This document shows, one piece after another, positions 1 through 5,816 of a stretch of 5,868 nt of DNA. The notes below the pieces were generated by a model, which did no database searches, was not told the origin of the DNA, and was given only the letters and a program-made list of their open reading frames with translations. The number at the start of each line of letters is the position of its first letter. Position 1 is the first letter of the stretch. The stretch comes from Alphaproteobacteria bacterium (lineage in GTDB: Bacteria > Pseudomonadota > Alphaproteobacteria > SMXP01), in contig JAJFIM010000090.1 in assembly GCA_021774995.1 (NCBI GenBank), positions 1 through 5,868 on the forward strand. The letters are read 5' to 3'. The position numbers and the translations under genes are program-made.

Positions 1-93
1 CCCTCGGACGGCCCCAATATGGTGCCGCTTAGCCAAATGAAGGATTTGCTGGAGCGCCTGCGGGATTTCGACCGTTTGGCGAAAGCTGAATAA
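1..93 (+). CDS. kdsA: KdsA, 2-dehydro-3-deoxyphosphooctonate aldolase (Kdo-8-phosphate synthase), C-terminal end only
   Basis: An open frame runs from the window edge to a TAA stop at 91-93 and gives 30 residues beginning PSDGPNMVPL and ending DRLAKAE. The DGPNMVPL stretch followed by a short Leu-rich helix is the usual C-terminus of KdsA. The enzyme condenses phosphoenolpyruvate with arabinose-5-phosphate to make Kdo-8-phosphate for the lipopolysaccharide inner core, in the cytoplasm. The start and the catalytic barrel lie outside the window, so nothing can be said about whether the gene is intact. Enolase, which makes the PEP substrate, is encoded two genes downstream. The identification rests on a short but characteristic tail. 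Confidence 0.85.
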   Translation, partial: PSDGPNMVPLSQMKDLLERLRDFDRLAKAE

Positions 94-118
94 AAGTCAA
101 TTGCCTAGATTCCTTTTC

Positions 119-147
119 TTGCCGGGTGAGGGGAAGTGCGCTATGAC
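119..147 (+). promoter_or_regulatory. Candidate housekeeping promoter for rpmF-eno
   Basis: TTGCCGG at 119-125 and GCTATGAC at 140-147 are separated by 14 bp. This matches the Caulobacter-type sigma-70 consensus TTGACGS-N10-14-GCTANAWC at 6 of 7 and 7 of 8 positions. In classical terms it is TTGCCG, a 17 bp spacer and TATGAC. Transcription would start near 153-156, about 35 nt before the rpmF start. The site lies just after the kdsA stop, so rpmF-eno would have its own promoter. This is a sequence match only. Confidence 0.6.
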
Positions 148-189
148 GCGCCTTGAAAAGACCTTTCGATTTATCCAGAGGAAACGACG

Positions 190-372
190 ATGGCTGTCCC
201 ACGCAATAAGACCACACGCTCTAAGCGCAATATGCGCCGGGCGCATGATGGCCTGCCTCTCAATACTTTTATTGAAGACAAAGAATCGGGTGAGCTGCGC
301 CGCCCGCACCACATCGATCTAAAAAGCGGTAAATACCGTGGCCGCCAAGTGCTCGACCCCCAAGACGATTAG
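190..372 (+). CDS. rpmF: Ribosomal protein bL32
   Basis: This 60-residue basic protein begins MAVPRNKTTRSKRNMRRAHD and contains GELRRPHHIDLKSGKYRGRQ, both typical of alphaproteobacterial L32, a structural protein of the 50S subunit. It contains no cysteine, so it is the zinc-free form of the family; zinc-binding L32 carries CxxC pairs. A strong Shine-Dalgarno sequence, AGAGGAAA, lies just upstream of the ATG and supports the start. The stop is 11 bp before the eno start, which suggests co-transcription. In many bacteria rpmF precedes plsX-fabH, whereas here it sits between kdsA and eno. The length is normal and there is no sign of damage. Confidence 0.96.
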   Translation: MAVPRNKTTRSKRNMRRAHDGLPLNTFIEDKESGELRRPHHIDLKSGKYRGRQVLDPQDD

Positions 373-383
373 GCGCTTCGCTC

Positions 384-1661
384 ATGACGGCAATCCTTGA
401 TATCACCGGCCGGGAAATTCTCGACAGCCGGGGCAATCCCACGGTTGAAGTGGATGTTATTCTGGAGGACGGGTCCTTTGGCCGTGCCGCCGTGCCATCG
501 GGCGCCTCAACAGGGGCGCATGAGGCAATGGAATTGCGCGATGGAGATCAATCGCGTTATGGCGGCAAGGGCGTCCTGACGGCCGTCGGCGCCGTTAACG
601 GCGAAATTTTTGACGCCCTTTCCGGCATGGAAGCTGAAGAGCAGCGCTGGATCGATCAAACTCTGATCAATCTTGACGGTACGCCCAACAAAAACCGCCT
701 GGGGGCAAATGCGATTTTGGGCGTATCGCTGGCGATCGCGAAAGCCGCCGCCGTAGCGTCTGACCTTGACCTCTACCGCTATTTAGGCGGCGTCCAGGCT
801 CGCATCTTACCCGTGCCGATGATGAATATTGTCAATGGCGGCGCGCATGCGGACAATCCCATCGACATACAAGAATTCATGATCATGCCTGTGGCCGCCG
901 CATCGCTAGCAGAGGCGGTGCGCATGGGTTCGGAAGTTTTTCACGCGCTCAAAAAAAGCTTGTCGGACAAAGGGCTGAGCACGAATGTTGGGGATGAAGG
1001 CGGATTTGCCCCTTCGCTGGCGTCCACCGATGAAGCTTTGGGCTTTATCATGAAGGCGGTGGAGAATGCGGGCTATCGGCCGGGGGAAGATATCCACCTG
1101 GCCCTCGATGCAGCGTCTACGGAGTTTTATAAAGACGGCAAGTACCATTTGGAGGGCGAGGGCAATACGCTCGATGCCGCCGGTATGGTCGCCTATTATC
1201 AGGATCTCGTTGCGCGTTATCCAATTATCTCCATCGAAGACGGCATGGCCGAAGATGATTGGGATGGGTGGATCGCCTTGACCCAAGCTCTGGGCAAACA
1301 GGTTCAATTGGTCGGGGATGATCTATTCGTCACCAATGAAACCCGCCTTGCGGAAGGCATTGATCGGGGCGCCGCCAATTCAATTCTCATAAAAGTCAAT
1401 CAGATCGGCACATTGTCGGAAACCTTTGATGCGGTTGATATGGCCCATCGCGCATCCATGACGACCGTGATGTCGCACCGTTCCGGCGAGACGGAAGATT
1501 CGACCATTGCGGATTTGGCCGTTGCCGGCAATTGCGGTCAAATCAAAACGGGCTCTCTTGCGCGCTCAGAGCGGGTGGCAAAATACAATCAGCTCATGCG
1601 CATCGAAGCTGCATTGGGGCCGATGGCTTCCTATGCCGGGCGTTCTGTTCTGAAAAGCTGA
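384..1661 (+). CDS. eno: Enolase (phosphopyruvate hydratase)
   Basis: Enolase converts 2-phosphoglycerate to phosphoenolpyruvate in glycolysis, and the reverse in gluconeogenesis, in the cytoplasm. The 425-residue product has the usual length. It opens with an N-terminal domain (REILDSRGNPTVEVDV, then the SGASTG loop at 39-44), followed by the barrel. By comparison with E. coli enolase, the visible active-site residues are His155, Glu164, Glu205 (proton donor), the magnesium ligands Asp242, Glu285 and Asp312, Lys337 (catalytic base), the HRSGETED signature at 365-372 and Lys388. All are present, so the enzyme should be active. The ATG has only a weak Shine-Dalgarno sequence. With 11 bp separating it from rpmF, translation may partly depend on ribosomes finishing rpmF. 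No convincing terminator follows the gene. Confidence 0.98.
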   Translation: MTAILDITGREILDSRGNPTVEVDVILEDGSFGRAAVPSGASTGAHEAMELRDGDQSRYGGKGVLTAVGAVNGEIFDALSGMEAEEQRWIDQTLINLDGTPNKNRLGANAILGVSLAIAKAAAVASDLDLYRYLGGVQARILPVPMMNIVNGGAHADNPIDIQEFMIMPVAAASLAEAVRMGSEVFHALKKSLSDKGLSTNVGDEGGFAPSLASTDEALGFIMKAVENAGYRPGEDIHLALDAASTEFYKDGKYHLEGEGNTLDAAGMVAYYQDLVARYPIISIEDGMAEDDWDGWIALTQALGKQVQLVGDDLFVTNETRLAEGIDRGAANSILIKVNQIGTLSETFDAVDMAHRASMTTVMSHRSGETEDSTIADLAVAGNCGQIKTGSLARSERVAKYNQLMRIEAALGPMASYAGRSVLKS

Positions 1662-1691
1662 TAATTCCGCTCTCTCCCCTCTGCGCATTCC

Positions 1692-1706
1692 TTAACGCAA
1701 CGTTAA
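1692..1706 (+). promoter_or_regulatory. Candidate CtrA-binding box upstream of ftsB
   Basis: TTAA at 1692-1695 and TTAA at 1703-1706 are separated by exactly 7 bp, and the second half continues as TTAACC. TTAA-N7-TTAA is the established recognition pattern of CtrA, the alphaproteobacterial cell-cycle response regulator. The box lies about 80 bp before the ftsB start. No clear -10 element is positioned downstream of it, so I cannot say whether binding would activate or repress. A chance match is possible. Confidence 0.45.
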
Positions 1707-1724
1707 CCTAACCAATGCTTGAAA

Positions 1725-1745
1725 TAGGCGTAGGCGGATTCGCCT
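1725..1745 (+). repeat. Tandem TAGGCG repeat with a short hairpin
   Basis: TAGGCG occurs twice in tandem at 1725-1730 and 1731-1736. It is followed by a loop GATT and CGCCT at 1741-1745, so either copy can pair with CGCCT. The closer pairing gives a 5-bp stem with a 4-nt loop, and that loop together with the first base of the 3' arm forms a GANTC site (1737-1741). No T-run follows, so it is a poor terminator for eno. Its function is unknown. Confidence 0.4.
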
Positions 1746-1786
1746 TCATTAGCTGAAATCTTTTCTCTCCATATTCAAGAGTCGAA

Positions 1787-2089
1787 ATGTTCAAAGAAAA
1801 ACTTGCCGGAACGACATTGCTGCTGTGCGTTTCCTTTGTGCTTGTTTATTTCGGCTATCAAGTTTTATACGGAAACCATGGGCTGATACGATTGATGCAG
1901 CTCGATGAGGAAGCCGAGCGCTTGGCTTACGAACTCACTGAAGTTCAGGAACAGCGCGCCAAACTCGAAACGCGCATTCATCTCTTGCGCCCGGAGAGCC
2001 TTGACCTCGACATGCTGGATGAAAGGGCCCGCGCCGTACTCGGCTACGCCCATAAAAACGATTTGGTGATCGCCGATCCCGCTGATTAA
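1787..2089 (+). CDS. ftsB: FtsB/DivIC-family septum formation initiator
   Basis: This 100-residue protein has the standard FtsB layout. It has a short basic N-terminus, one membrane helix at about residues 9-29 (from TTLLLCVSFVLVYFGYQVLY), a coiled coil at about 36-68 rich in Glu, Leu and Gln, and a C-terminal part with LRPESLDLDMLDERARAVLG at 67-86, as in alphaproteobacterial members. FtsB forms a complex with FtsL and FtsQ in the inner membrane and helps activate septal cell-wall synthesis. The location between eno and pdhA is one I recall from many alphaproteobacteria and supports the call. The Shine-Dalgarno sequence is weak, with only GAG in AAGAGTCGAA, and a GANTC methylation motif at 1779-1783 abuts the start. 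A possible CtrA box lies upstream. Confidence 0.9.
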   Translation: MFKEKLAGTTLLLCVSFVLVYFGYQVLYGNHGLIRLMQLDEEAERLAYELTEVQEQRAKLETRIHLLRPESLDLDMLDERARAVLGYAHKNDLVIADPAD

Positions 2090-2127
2090 GGCGCGGCGTT
2101 TTTCAAGGTTGCAGTGCAGCGCGAAGT

Positions 2128-2144
2128 ATCGGTCATAATCGGTC
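2128..2144 (+). repeat. Tandem 7-bp direct repeat ATCGGTC, 10-bp period
   Basis: ATCGGTC occurs at 2128-2134 and again at 2138-2144, a period of 10 bp or about one helical turn. The pair lies about 60 bp upstream of the candidate pdhA -10 box. Direct repeats on one DNA face can serve as operator half-sites, but no regulator is identifiable, and a 7-bp repeat can arise by chance. Confidence 0.3.
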
Positions 2145-2201
2145 GCCTGCGCAGCCAAAAAAGCCACAATAAAACGATGAAATTATTCACCATTTCCCTT
2201 A

Positions 2202-2207
2202 TATAAT
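2202..2207 (+). promoter_or_regulatory. Candidate -10 box of the pdhA promoter
   Basis: A perfect TATAAT lies in the 253 bp gap between ftsB and pdhA, within an AT-rich stretch. No good TTGACA-like -35 is seen at 16-18 bp upstream; TGAAAT at 2178-2183, with an 18-bp spacer, is the nearest and is weak. A promoter lacking a -35 often needs an activator, which fits a regulated pdh operon. The start would fall near 2213-2216, leaving a leader of about 130 nt. Confidence 0.45.
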
Positions 2208-2230
2208 GGGGTAAATTAACCGTGTTTATT

Positions 2231-2263
2231 CTTAAGGTGAAAACTGCGCTACCTTTAAGCGCA
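2231..2263 (+). promoter_or_regulatory. Two overlapping inverted repeats in the presumed pdhA leader
   Basis: CTTAAGGT at 2231-2238 can pair with ACCTTTAAG at 2251-2259, leaving one unpaired T. TGCGCT at 2245-2250 pairs perfectly with AGCGCA at 2258-2263 around a 7-nt loop. The two stems share bases 2258-2259, and the 5' arm of the second lies in the loop of the first, so they should compete. This could be an RNA switch or attenuator. The outer repeat could instead be a DNA operator, since its half-sites are about 20 bp apart, two helical turns. No T-run follows. Confidence 0.35.
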
Positions 2264-2342
2264 CAGACGCGGCTGACACTGGGGCCAAGATCCCACTTTA
2301 AAAAAATGGTTTCAGCATAAAACATAGGGACTGAGAGACAAA

Positions 2343-3401
2343 ATGGCGGCCAGCAAAGCCAACGGAAACACCCAGCCGGTTAAAAAGAAAAGCCCCTCCA
2401 AAAAAGCGGCTGCCGTTAAGGCAAAAAAATCAACCGTCAGCAAAGCCGATTTACTTAAATTCTATTCTGATATGCTGTTGATCCGCAGATTTGAAGAAAA
2501 GGCCGGGCAACTCTATGGCATGGGTTTGATCGGCGGTTTTTGCCACCTCTATATCGGGCAGGAAGCCGTAGTGGTTGGCATGCAGGCGGCTATAGAGGAA
2601 GGTGATCAAGTTCTCACTTCTTACAGGGATCATGGTCATATGCTGGCCTGCGGAATGGATCCCAAAGGCGTGATGGCGGAACTCATGGGACGCCGCGACG
2701 GATATTCGCGCGGCAAGGGCGGATCAATGCACATGTTCAGCGCCGAGAAAAATTTTTATGGCGGCCATGGAATTGTCGGCGCGCAGGTGCCGATCGGGAC
2801 CGGTCTTGCGTTCTCCAACAAATTTAAAAATAACGGCCGGGTGACCCTGACCTATTTTGGCGATGGGGCGTCCAACCAAGGTCAAGTGTATGAAAGTTTC
2901 AATATGGCGGAGCTGTGGTCGCTGCCCGTCGTCTATGTGATTGAAAACAACCAATACGCCATGGGCACAAGCGTAAAACGGGCATCATCAGAAACGCATC
3001 TTTATAGGCGCGGCTCAGGTTTTCGCATCCCCGGCGAAGAAGTGGACGGGATGGATGTCGTAGCCGTGCGCGAAGCGGGGCGCCGCGCCGCAAAATGGTG
3101 CCGCGATGGCAAAGGGCCGACCATCCTGGAAATGAAAACCTATCGCTATCGGGGACATTCGATGTCAGACCCGGCAAAATACCGCACGCGCGAAGAAGTC
3201 CAGGACGTCCGCGAACATTACGACCCCATTGACGCCTGCAAACGCCGCATTACGCAAGCCGGATATGCCAACGACGACGCGTTAAAAAAACTCGATAAAG
3301 AAATTAAAGCCATTGTGGCGGAGGCTGTGGAATTTTCTAAAAACAGCCCTGAACCTGACCCTGAAGAGCTCTATACGGATGTTCTTGCGGCGGTTTCTTA
3401 A
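2343..3401 (+). CDS. pdhA: Pyruvate dehydrogenase E1 component, alpha subunit
   Basis: With PdhB this forms the thiamine-diphosphate-dependent E1 heterotetramer, which decarboxylates pyruvate and passes the acetyl group to lipoyl-E2. The 352-residue protein has a Lys/Ala-rich low-complexity N-terminus (about residues 1-35), common in alphaproteobacterial PdhA and likely flexible. The catalytic domain starts near LLIRRFEEKAGQLYGMG. The TPP/Mg motif begins at GDG (173-175) and ends at NN (202-203); YRDH at 94-97 and RGHSMSDP at 270-277 are the conserved active-site and loop segments. The upstream purine stretch GGGACTGAGAGAC includes a usable Shine-Dalgarno sequence. pdhB follows after 23 bp in the same operon. 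The length and motifs are complete. Confidence 0.97.
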   Translation: MAASKANGNTQPVKKKSPSKKAAAVKAKKSTVSKADLLKFYSDMLLIRRFEEKAGQLYGMGLIGGFCHLYIGQEAVVVGMQAAIEEGDQVLTSYRDHGHMLACGMDPKGVMAELMGRRDGYSRGKGGSMHMFSAEKNFYGGHGIVGAQVPIGTGLAFSNKFKNNGRVTLTYFGDGASNQGQVYESFNMAELWSLPVVYVIENNQYAMGTSVKRASSETHLYRRGSGFRIPGEEVDGMDVVAVREAGRRAAKWCRDGKGPTILEMKTYRYRGHSMSDPAKYRTREEVQDVREHYDPIDACKRRITQAGYANDDALKKLDKEIKAIVAEAVEFSKNSPEPDPEELYTDVLAAVS

Positions 3402-3424
3402 AAAGATAAAAGGGTCAAACACTG

Positions 3425-4837
3425 ATGTCCATTGATGTCCTCATGCCCGCTCTCTCCCCAACCATGGAAGAGGGCACCCTCGCCAAATGGTACGTAAAGG
3501 AGGGGGACAAAATAACTTCCGGCGATGTGATCGCGGAAATTGAAACCGATAAGGCGACCATGGAAGTCGAGGCGGTGGATGAAGGCGTGATGGGAAAAAT
3601 TCTCATTCCCGCGGGAAGCGAAGGGATCAAAGTAAATGTTCCCATCGCGGTGATCCTTGAAGAAAACGAGGAGGGGAAAGCGGCGCCGACACTTTCCAAC
3701 GCGCCGCCCGCAAACGAAAAGGAGCCGACACTCCAAGACGCCCCCGAAGACGTGCCTGAAAGTCTGCTGCCCGGCGGTCGGCGCGCAGCCGTAACCGTGG
3801 ATGCGCAGGCGCCGCAAACGCTGAGCGACCCCGACCTCCCCGCAGGCACGGCTATGCAGACCCTCACCGTGCGTGAGGCTTTGCGCGACGCCATGGCGGA
3901 AGAAATGCGCCGCGATGACACTGTCTTTTTGATGGGCGAGGAAGTTGCGCAATATCAGGGCGCCTATAAGGTTAGCCAGGGACTTTTGGAAGAGTTCACA
4001 GATAAACGCGTCATCGATACGCCGATTACCGAACACGGATTCAGCGGTTTGGGCGTCGGGGCGGCCTTTGGCGGCTTGCGTCCCATTGTTGAGTTCATGA
4101 CATTTAATTTTGCTATGCAAGCCATGGATCAAATCATCAATTCCGCCGCCAAGACGCGCTATATGTCGGGTGGACAGATGAGTTGCCCTATCGTATTTCG
4201 CGGCCCCAATGGGGCGGCGTCGCGCGTCGCGGCGCAGCACAGCCAGGACTATGCGCCCTGGTATTCGCACGTGCCTGGCCTCAAGGTCATTGCCCCCTAT
4301 AGCGCCGCCGACGCCAAAGGCCTGCTGAAATCCGCAATTCGCGATCCCAATCCAATTGTTTTCCTTGAAAACGAAATCCTCTATGGGCAAAAATTTGAAG
4401 TTCCGGTGATGGACGATTTCTTGCTTCCCATTGGCAAGGCTAAAGTCGTCCGTGCGGGAACGGACGCCACAATTGTCGCCTATAGCCGATCTGTGGAATA
4501 TGCATTGACGGCGGCGGAAACTCTGGCGGGCGAGGGGGTGGATGTGGAAGTCATTGATCTGCGCACCTTACGGCCGCTTGATAGCGCGACCATCATTGCG
4601 TCAATTCAAAAAACGGGCCGCCTTGTGACCGTTGAAGAAGGGTGGCTGCAATGCGGCATTGGCGCGGAAATCGCGACACGGGTCATGGAACAGGCTTTTG
4701 ATTATCTGGACGCGCCCGTCGCGCGTGTCGCACAGCAGGATGTGCCTTTACCCTATGCCGCTAATCTGGAGGCGTTAAGCCTGCCGGGTGCAGGCGATGT
4801 GGTAGCCGCAGTAAAGTCAGTTTGTTATATTGAATAA
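3425..4837 (+). CDS. pdhB: Pyruvate dehydrogenase E1 component, beta subunit, with N-terminal lipoyl domain
   Basis: The 470-residue protein begins with a complete biotinyl/lipoyl domain (about 1-80), opening MSIDVLMPALSPTMEEG with the lipoylation site ETDKATME and Lys43. A linker rich in Ala, Pro and acidic residues (about 81-140) follows. The E1-beta core starts near MQTLTVREAL at 144. It holds GEEVAQYQGAYKVS, ITEHGF with Glu203 (equivalent to human mature Glu59, which activates TPP), the EFMTFNF segment and QHSQ with His272. The C-terminal transketolase domain ends in PLPYAANLEA and nearby residues. A lipoyl domain fused to E1-beta is known from alphaproteobacterial PDH complexes. AAAAGGG, about 10 bp before the ATG, is the ribosome site. 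Confidence 0.97.
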   Translation: MSIDVLMPALSPTMEEGTLAKWYVKEGDKITSGDVIAEIETDKATMEVEAVDEGVMGKILIPAGSEGIKVNVPIAVILEENEEGKAAPTLSNAPPANEKEPTLQDAPEDVPESLLPGGRRAAVTVDAQAPQTLSDPDLPAGTAMQTLTVREALRDAMAEEMRRDDTVFLMGEEVAQYQGAYKVSQGLLEEFTDKRVIDTPITEHGFSGLGVGAAFGGLRPIVEFMTFNFAMQAMDQIINSAAKTRYMSGGQMSCPIVFRGPNGAASRVAAQHSQDYAPWYSHVPGLKVIAPYSAADAKGLLKSAIRDPNPIVFLENEILYGQKFEVPVMDDFLLPIGKAKVVRAGTDATIVAYSRSVEYALTAAETLAGEGVDVEVIDLRTLRPLDSATIIASIQKTGRLVTVEEGWLQCGIGAEIATRVMEQAFDYLDAPVARVAQQDVPLPYAANLEALSLPGAGDVVAAVKSVCYIE

Positions 4838-4844
4838 TCGCCTC

Positions 4845-4860
4845 GGGCGCGTGGGCGCTC
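4845..4860 (+). terminator. GC-rich hairpin after pdhB, weak terminator or mRNA-stabilising stem
   Basis: GGGCGC at 4845-4850 can pair with GCGCTC at 4855-4860 around a GTGG loop, giving six pairs of which one is a G-T wobble. The following bases, TTAACTT, are only a poor T-run. At best this would terminate part of the transcripts or protect the pdhAB message from 3' decay. It sits in the 55 bp gap before the unknown gene and could lower expression of everything downstream, including pdhC. Confidence 0.3.
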
Positions 4861-4892
4861 TTAACTTACCACATTAAATCCGGATAAAAAGC

Positions 4893-5816
4893 GTGATCGA
4901 AAAAGGTAATTTGTTGAGAGGTTTGAAAGCCTTCAATGAGAAATCTGCGAATTTGGCGAAGTTTTTGGGCTACGCATTTTTTGGCGCCGTCGTTCTGGAT
5001 TATGCCGGGGTCTTTAAAGGGTTAAACGCCAAAATCGGATTTGCGATCACCGGTATGGAAGTTTTAGCACTTGTCATTATTGTCATACACTTTTCTTTAA
5101 AAATGTTTTTTACTAAAAACCCTATTCAAACGGATTTGAGTCATCTGGCTAAACCCCAGAATATTCACCAAGTTAAAAATTGGTTGCGAGGACGCGAACT
5201 CCCAAAATTTACGTCCCTTGAGCAAAGTCTCTATTGCTTTGCTGATAATGATGAATTGCTTGAAACAGCCTCAAGGATGAATCACGATGCGTTTCAGCAG
5301 TCTCAGTTTGGTTTTGATTCTGCAAAAATGTTGTGGCGTAATAAAAACCTTGCTGCTCAAAATGATAAAATTATCATGCTTATGCGCGACCCTGAAGAAC
5401 TCGAAAAGTTTTTTGGGTTTTCATATGTGATTCCTTTAAACAAATTGGCTACGCGGCTCTATCTGGAAGGTAAAATATCTGATACTGAGATGAATCCGGA
5501 TTGCTTGCCGCCTCCTGGGGAGCTGCCCAATTCTTTGATGGTGTTTGCTATCGCCTTGGAACAGGATTACCGCCTGAATAAGGGAATTGATAATGAGAAA
5601 TATCTCATGCTTCTGGTGCAAGGCGTCATGGAACATGCTTTGACTTTATGCGGCGGCGTTCATGACAACCTTCCGGTTCTCTATGCTCAGACCGAAAGCC
5701 GCGGCATAACCAGATTATTGACCAGTTACGGTTTCAGTAAAATTGGGCAGTTTTCTGCAGACGGATGTGAGATATTGCGTATGTATCCAGAAAAAGCCGA
5801 GTTCTTGTTTGCTTGA
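4893..5816 (+). CDS. Unrecognised membrane-anchored protein with a possible GNAT-like cytoplasmic domain
   Basis: I do not recognise this 307-residue protein as a named family. Two hydrophobic helices are visible at about residues 20-41 and 48-73 (GFAITGMEVLALVIIVIHFS), forming a membrane hairpin. A soluble domain of about 230 residues follows. From about residue 110 its order resembles a GNAT acyltransferase: an entry strand and helix (LYCFADNDELLETASRMNHD), a strand pair with KIIMLMRD and FGFSYVIPL, then LEQDYRLNKGID where the acyl-CoA loop would be, and YAQTES-RGITRLLTSYGFSKIG near the C-terminus. The usual Q/RxxGxG/A loop is not intact, so catalysis is doubtful. The start is GTG with a weak GGA site; an in-frame TAA at 4875-4877 blocks any longer version, and TTG codons at 4911 or 4914, after AAAAGG, are alternatives. 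It is more AT-rich than pdhB and lies 25 bp before pdhC, hence is probably co-transcribed with it. Confidence 0.8.
   Translation: MIEKGNLLRGLKAFNEKSANLAKFLGYAFFGAVVLDYAGVFKGLNAKIGFAITGMEVLALVIIVIHFSLKMFFTKNPIQTDLSHLAKPQNIHQVKNWLRGRELPKFTSLEQSLYCFADNDELLETASRMNHDAFQQSQFGFDSAKMLWRNKNLAAQNDKIIMLMRDPEELEKFFGFSYVIPLNKLATRLYLEGKISDTEMNPDCLPPPGELPNSLMVFAIALEQDYRLNKGIDNEKYLMLLVQGVMEHALTLCGGVHDNLPVLYAQTESRGITRLLTSYGFSKIGQFSADGCEILRMYPEKAEFLFA

Noticed and set aside
906..1307. Minus-strand open frame of 133 codons inside eno
   Set aside because: It is antisense to conserved enolase catalytic segments, with no ribosome site or family resemblance seen.
2090..2110. GGCGCGGCG followed by TTTTT after ftsB as a terminator
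   Set aside because: The T-run is present, but no matching upstream arm gives a stable stem.
2216..2235. TTAA pair in the pdhA leader as a CtrA box
   Set aside because: The spacing is 12 bp, and the second TTAA belongs to an inverted repeat that explains it better.
2280..2295. TGGG/CCCA hairpin before pdhA
   Set aside because: It has only four pairs, with an 8-nt loop and A-rich downstream sequence; it is too weak to call.
2086..2325. Minus-strand open frame of 79 codons in the ftsB-pdhA gap with a hydrophobic stretch
   Set aside because: There is no Shine-Dalgarno sequence before its ATG. It overlaps the candidate pdhA promoter and leader, and the translation shows no domain features beyond one short hydrophobic run.
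2343..2450. Lys/Ala-rich start of PdhA as a mis-called start or foreign tail
   Set aside because: Similar basic extensions are common in alphaproteobacterial PdhA, and the ATG has a usable ribosome site, so the annotated start is kept.
3398..4390. Long open frame of 330 codons on the minus strand
   Set aside because: It lies wholly opposite pdhB, whose motifs are unmistakable. Its translation is Arg/His/Gly-rich with no recognisable domain, as expected of an antisense shadow in a GC-rich gene.
4861..4877. Second TTAA pair before the unknown gene as a CtrA box
   Set aside because: The two TTAA motifs are separated by 9 bp, not 7, so the established spacing is not met.
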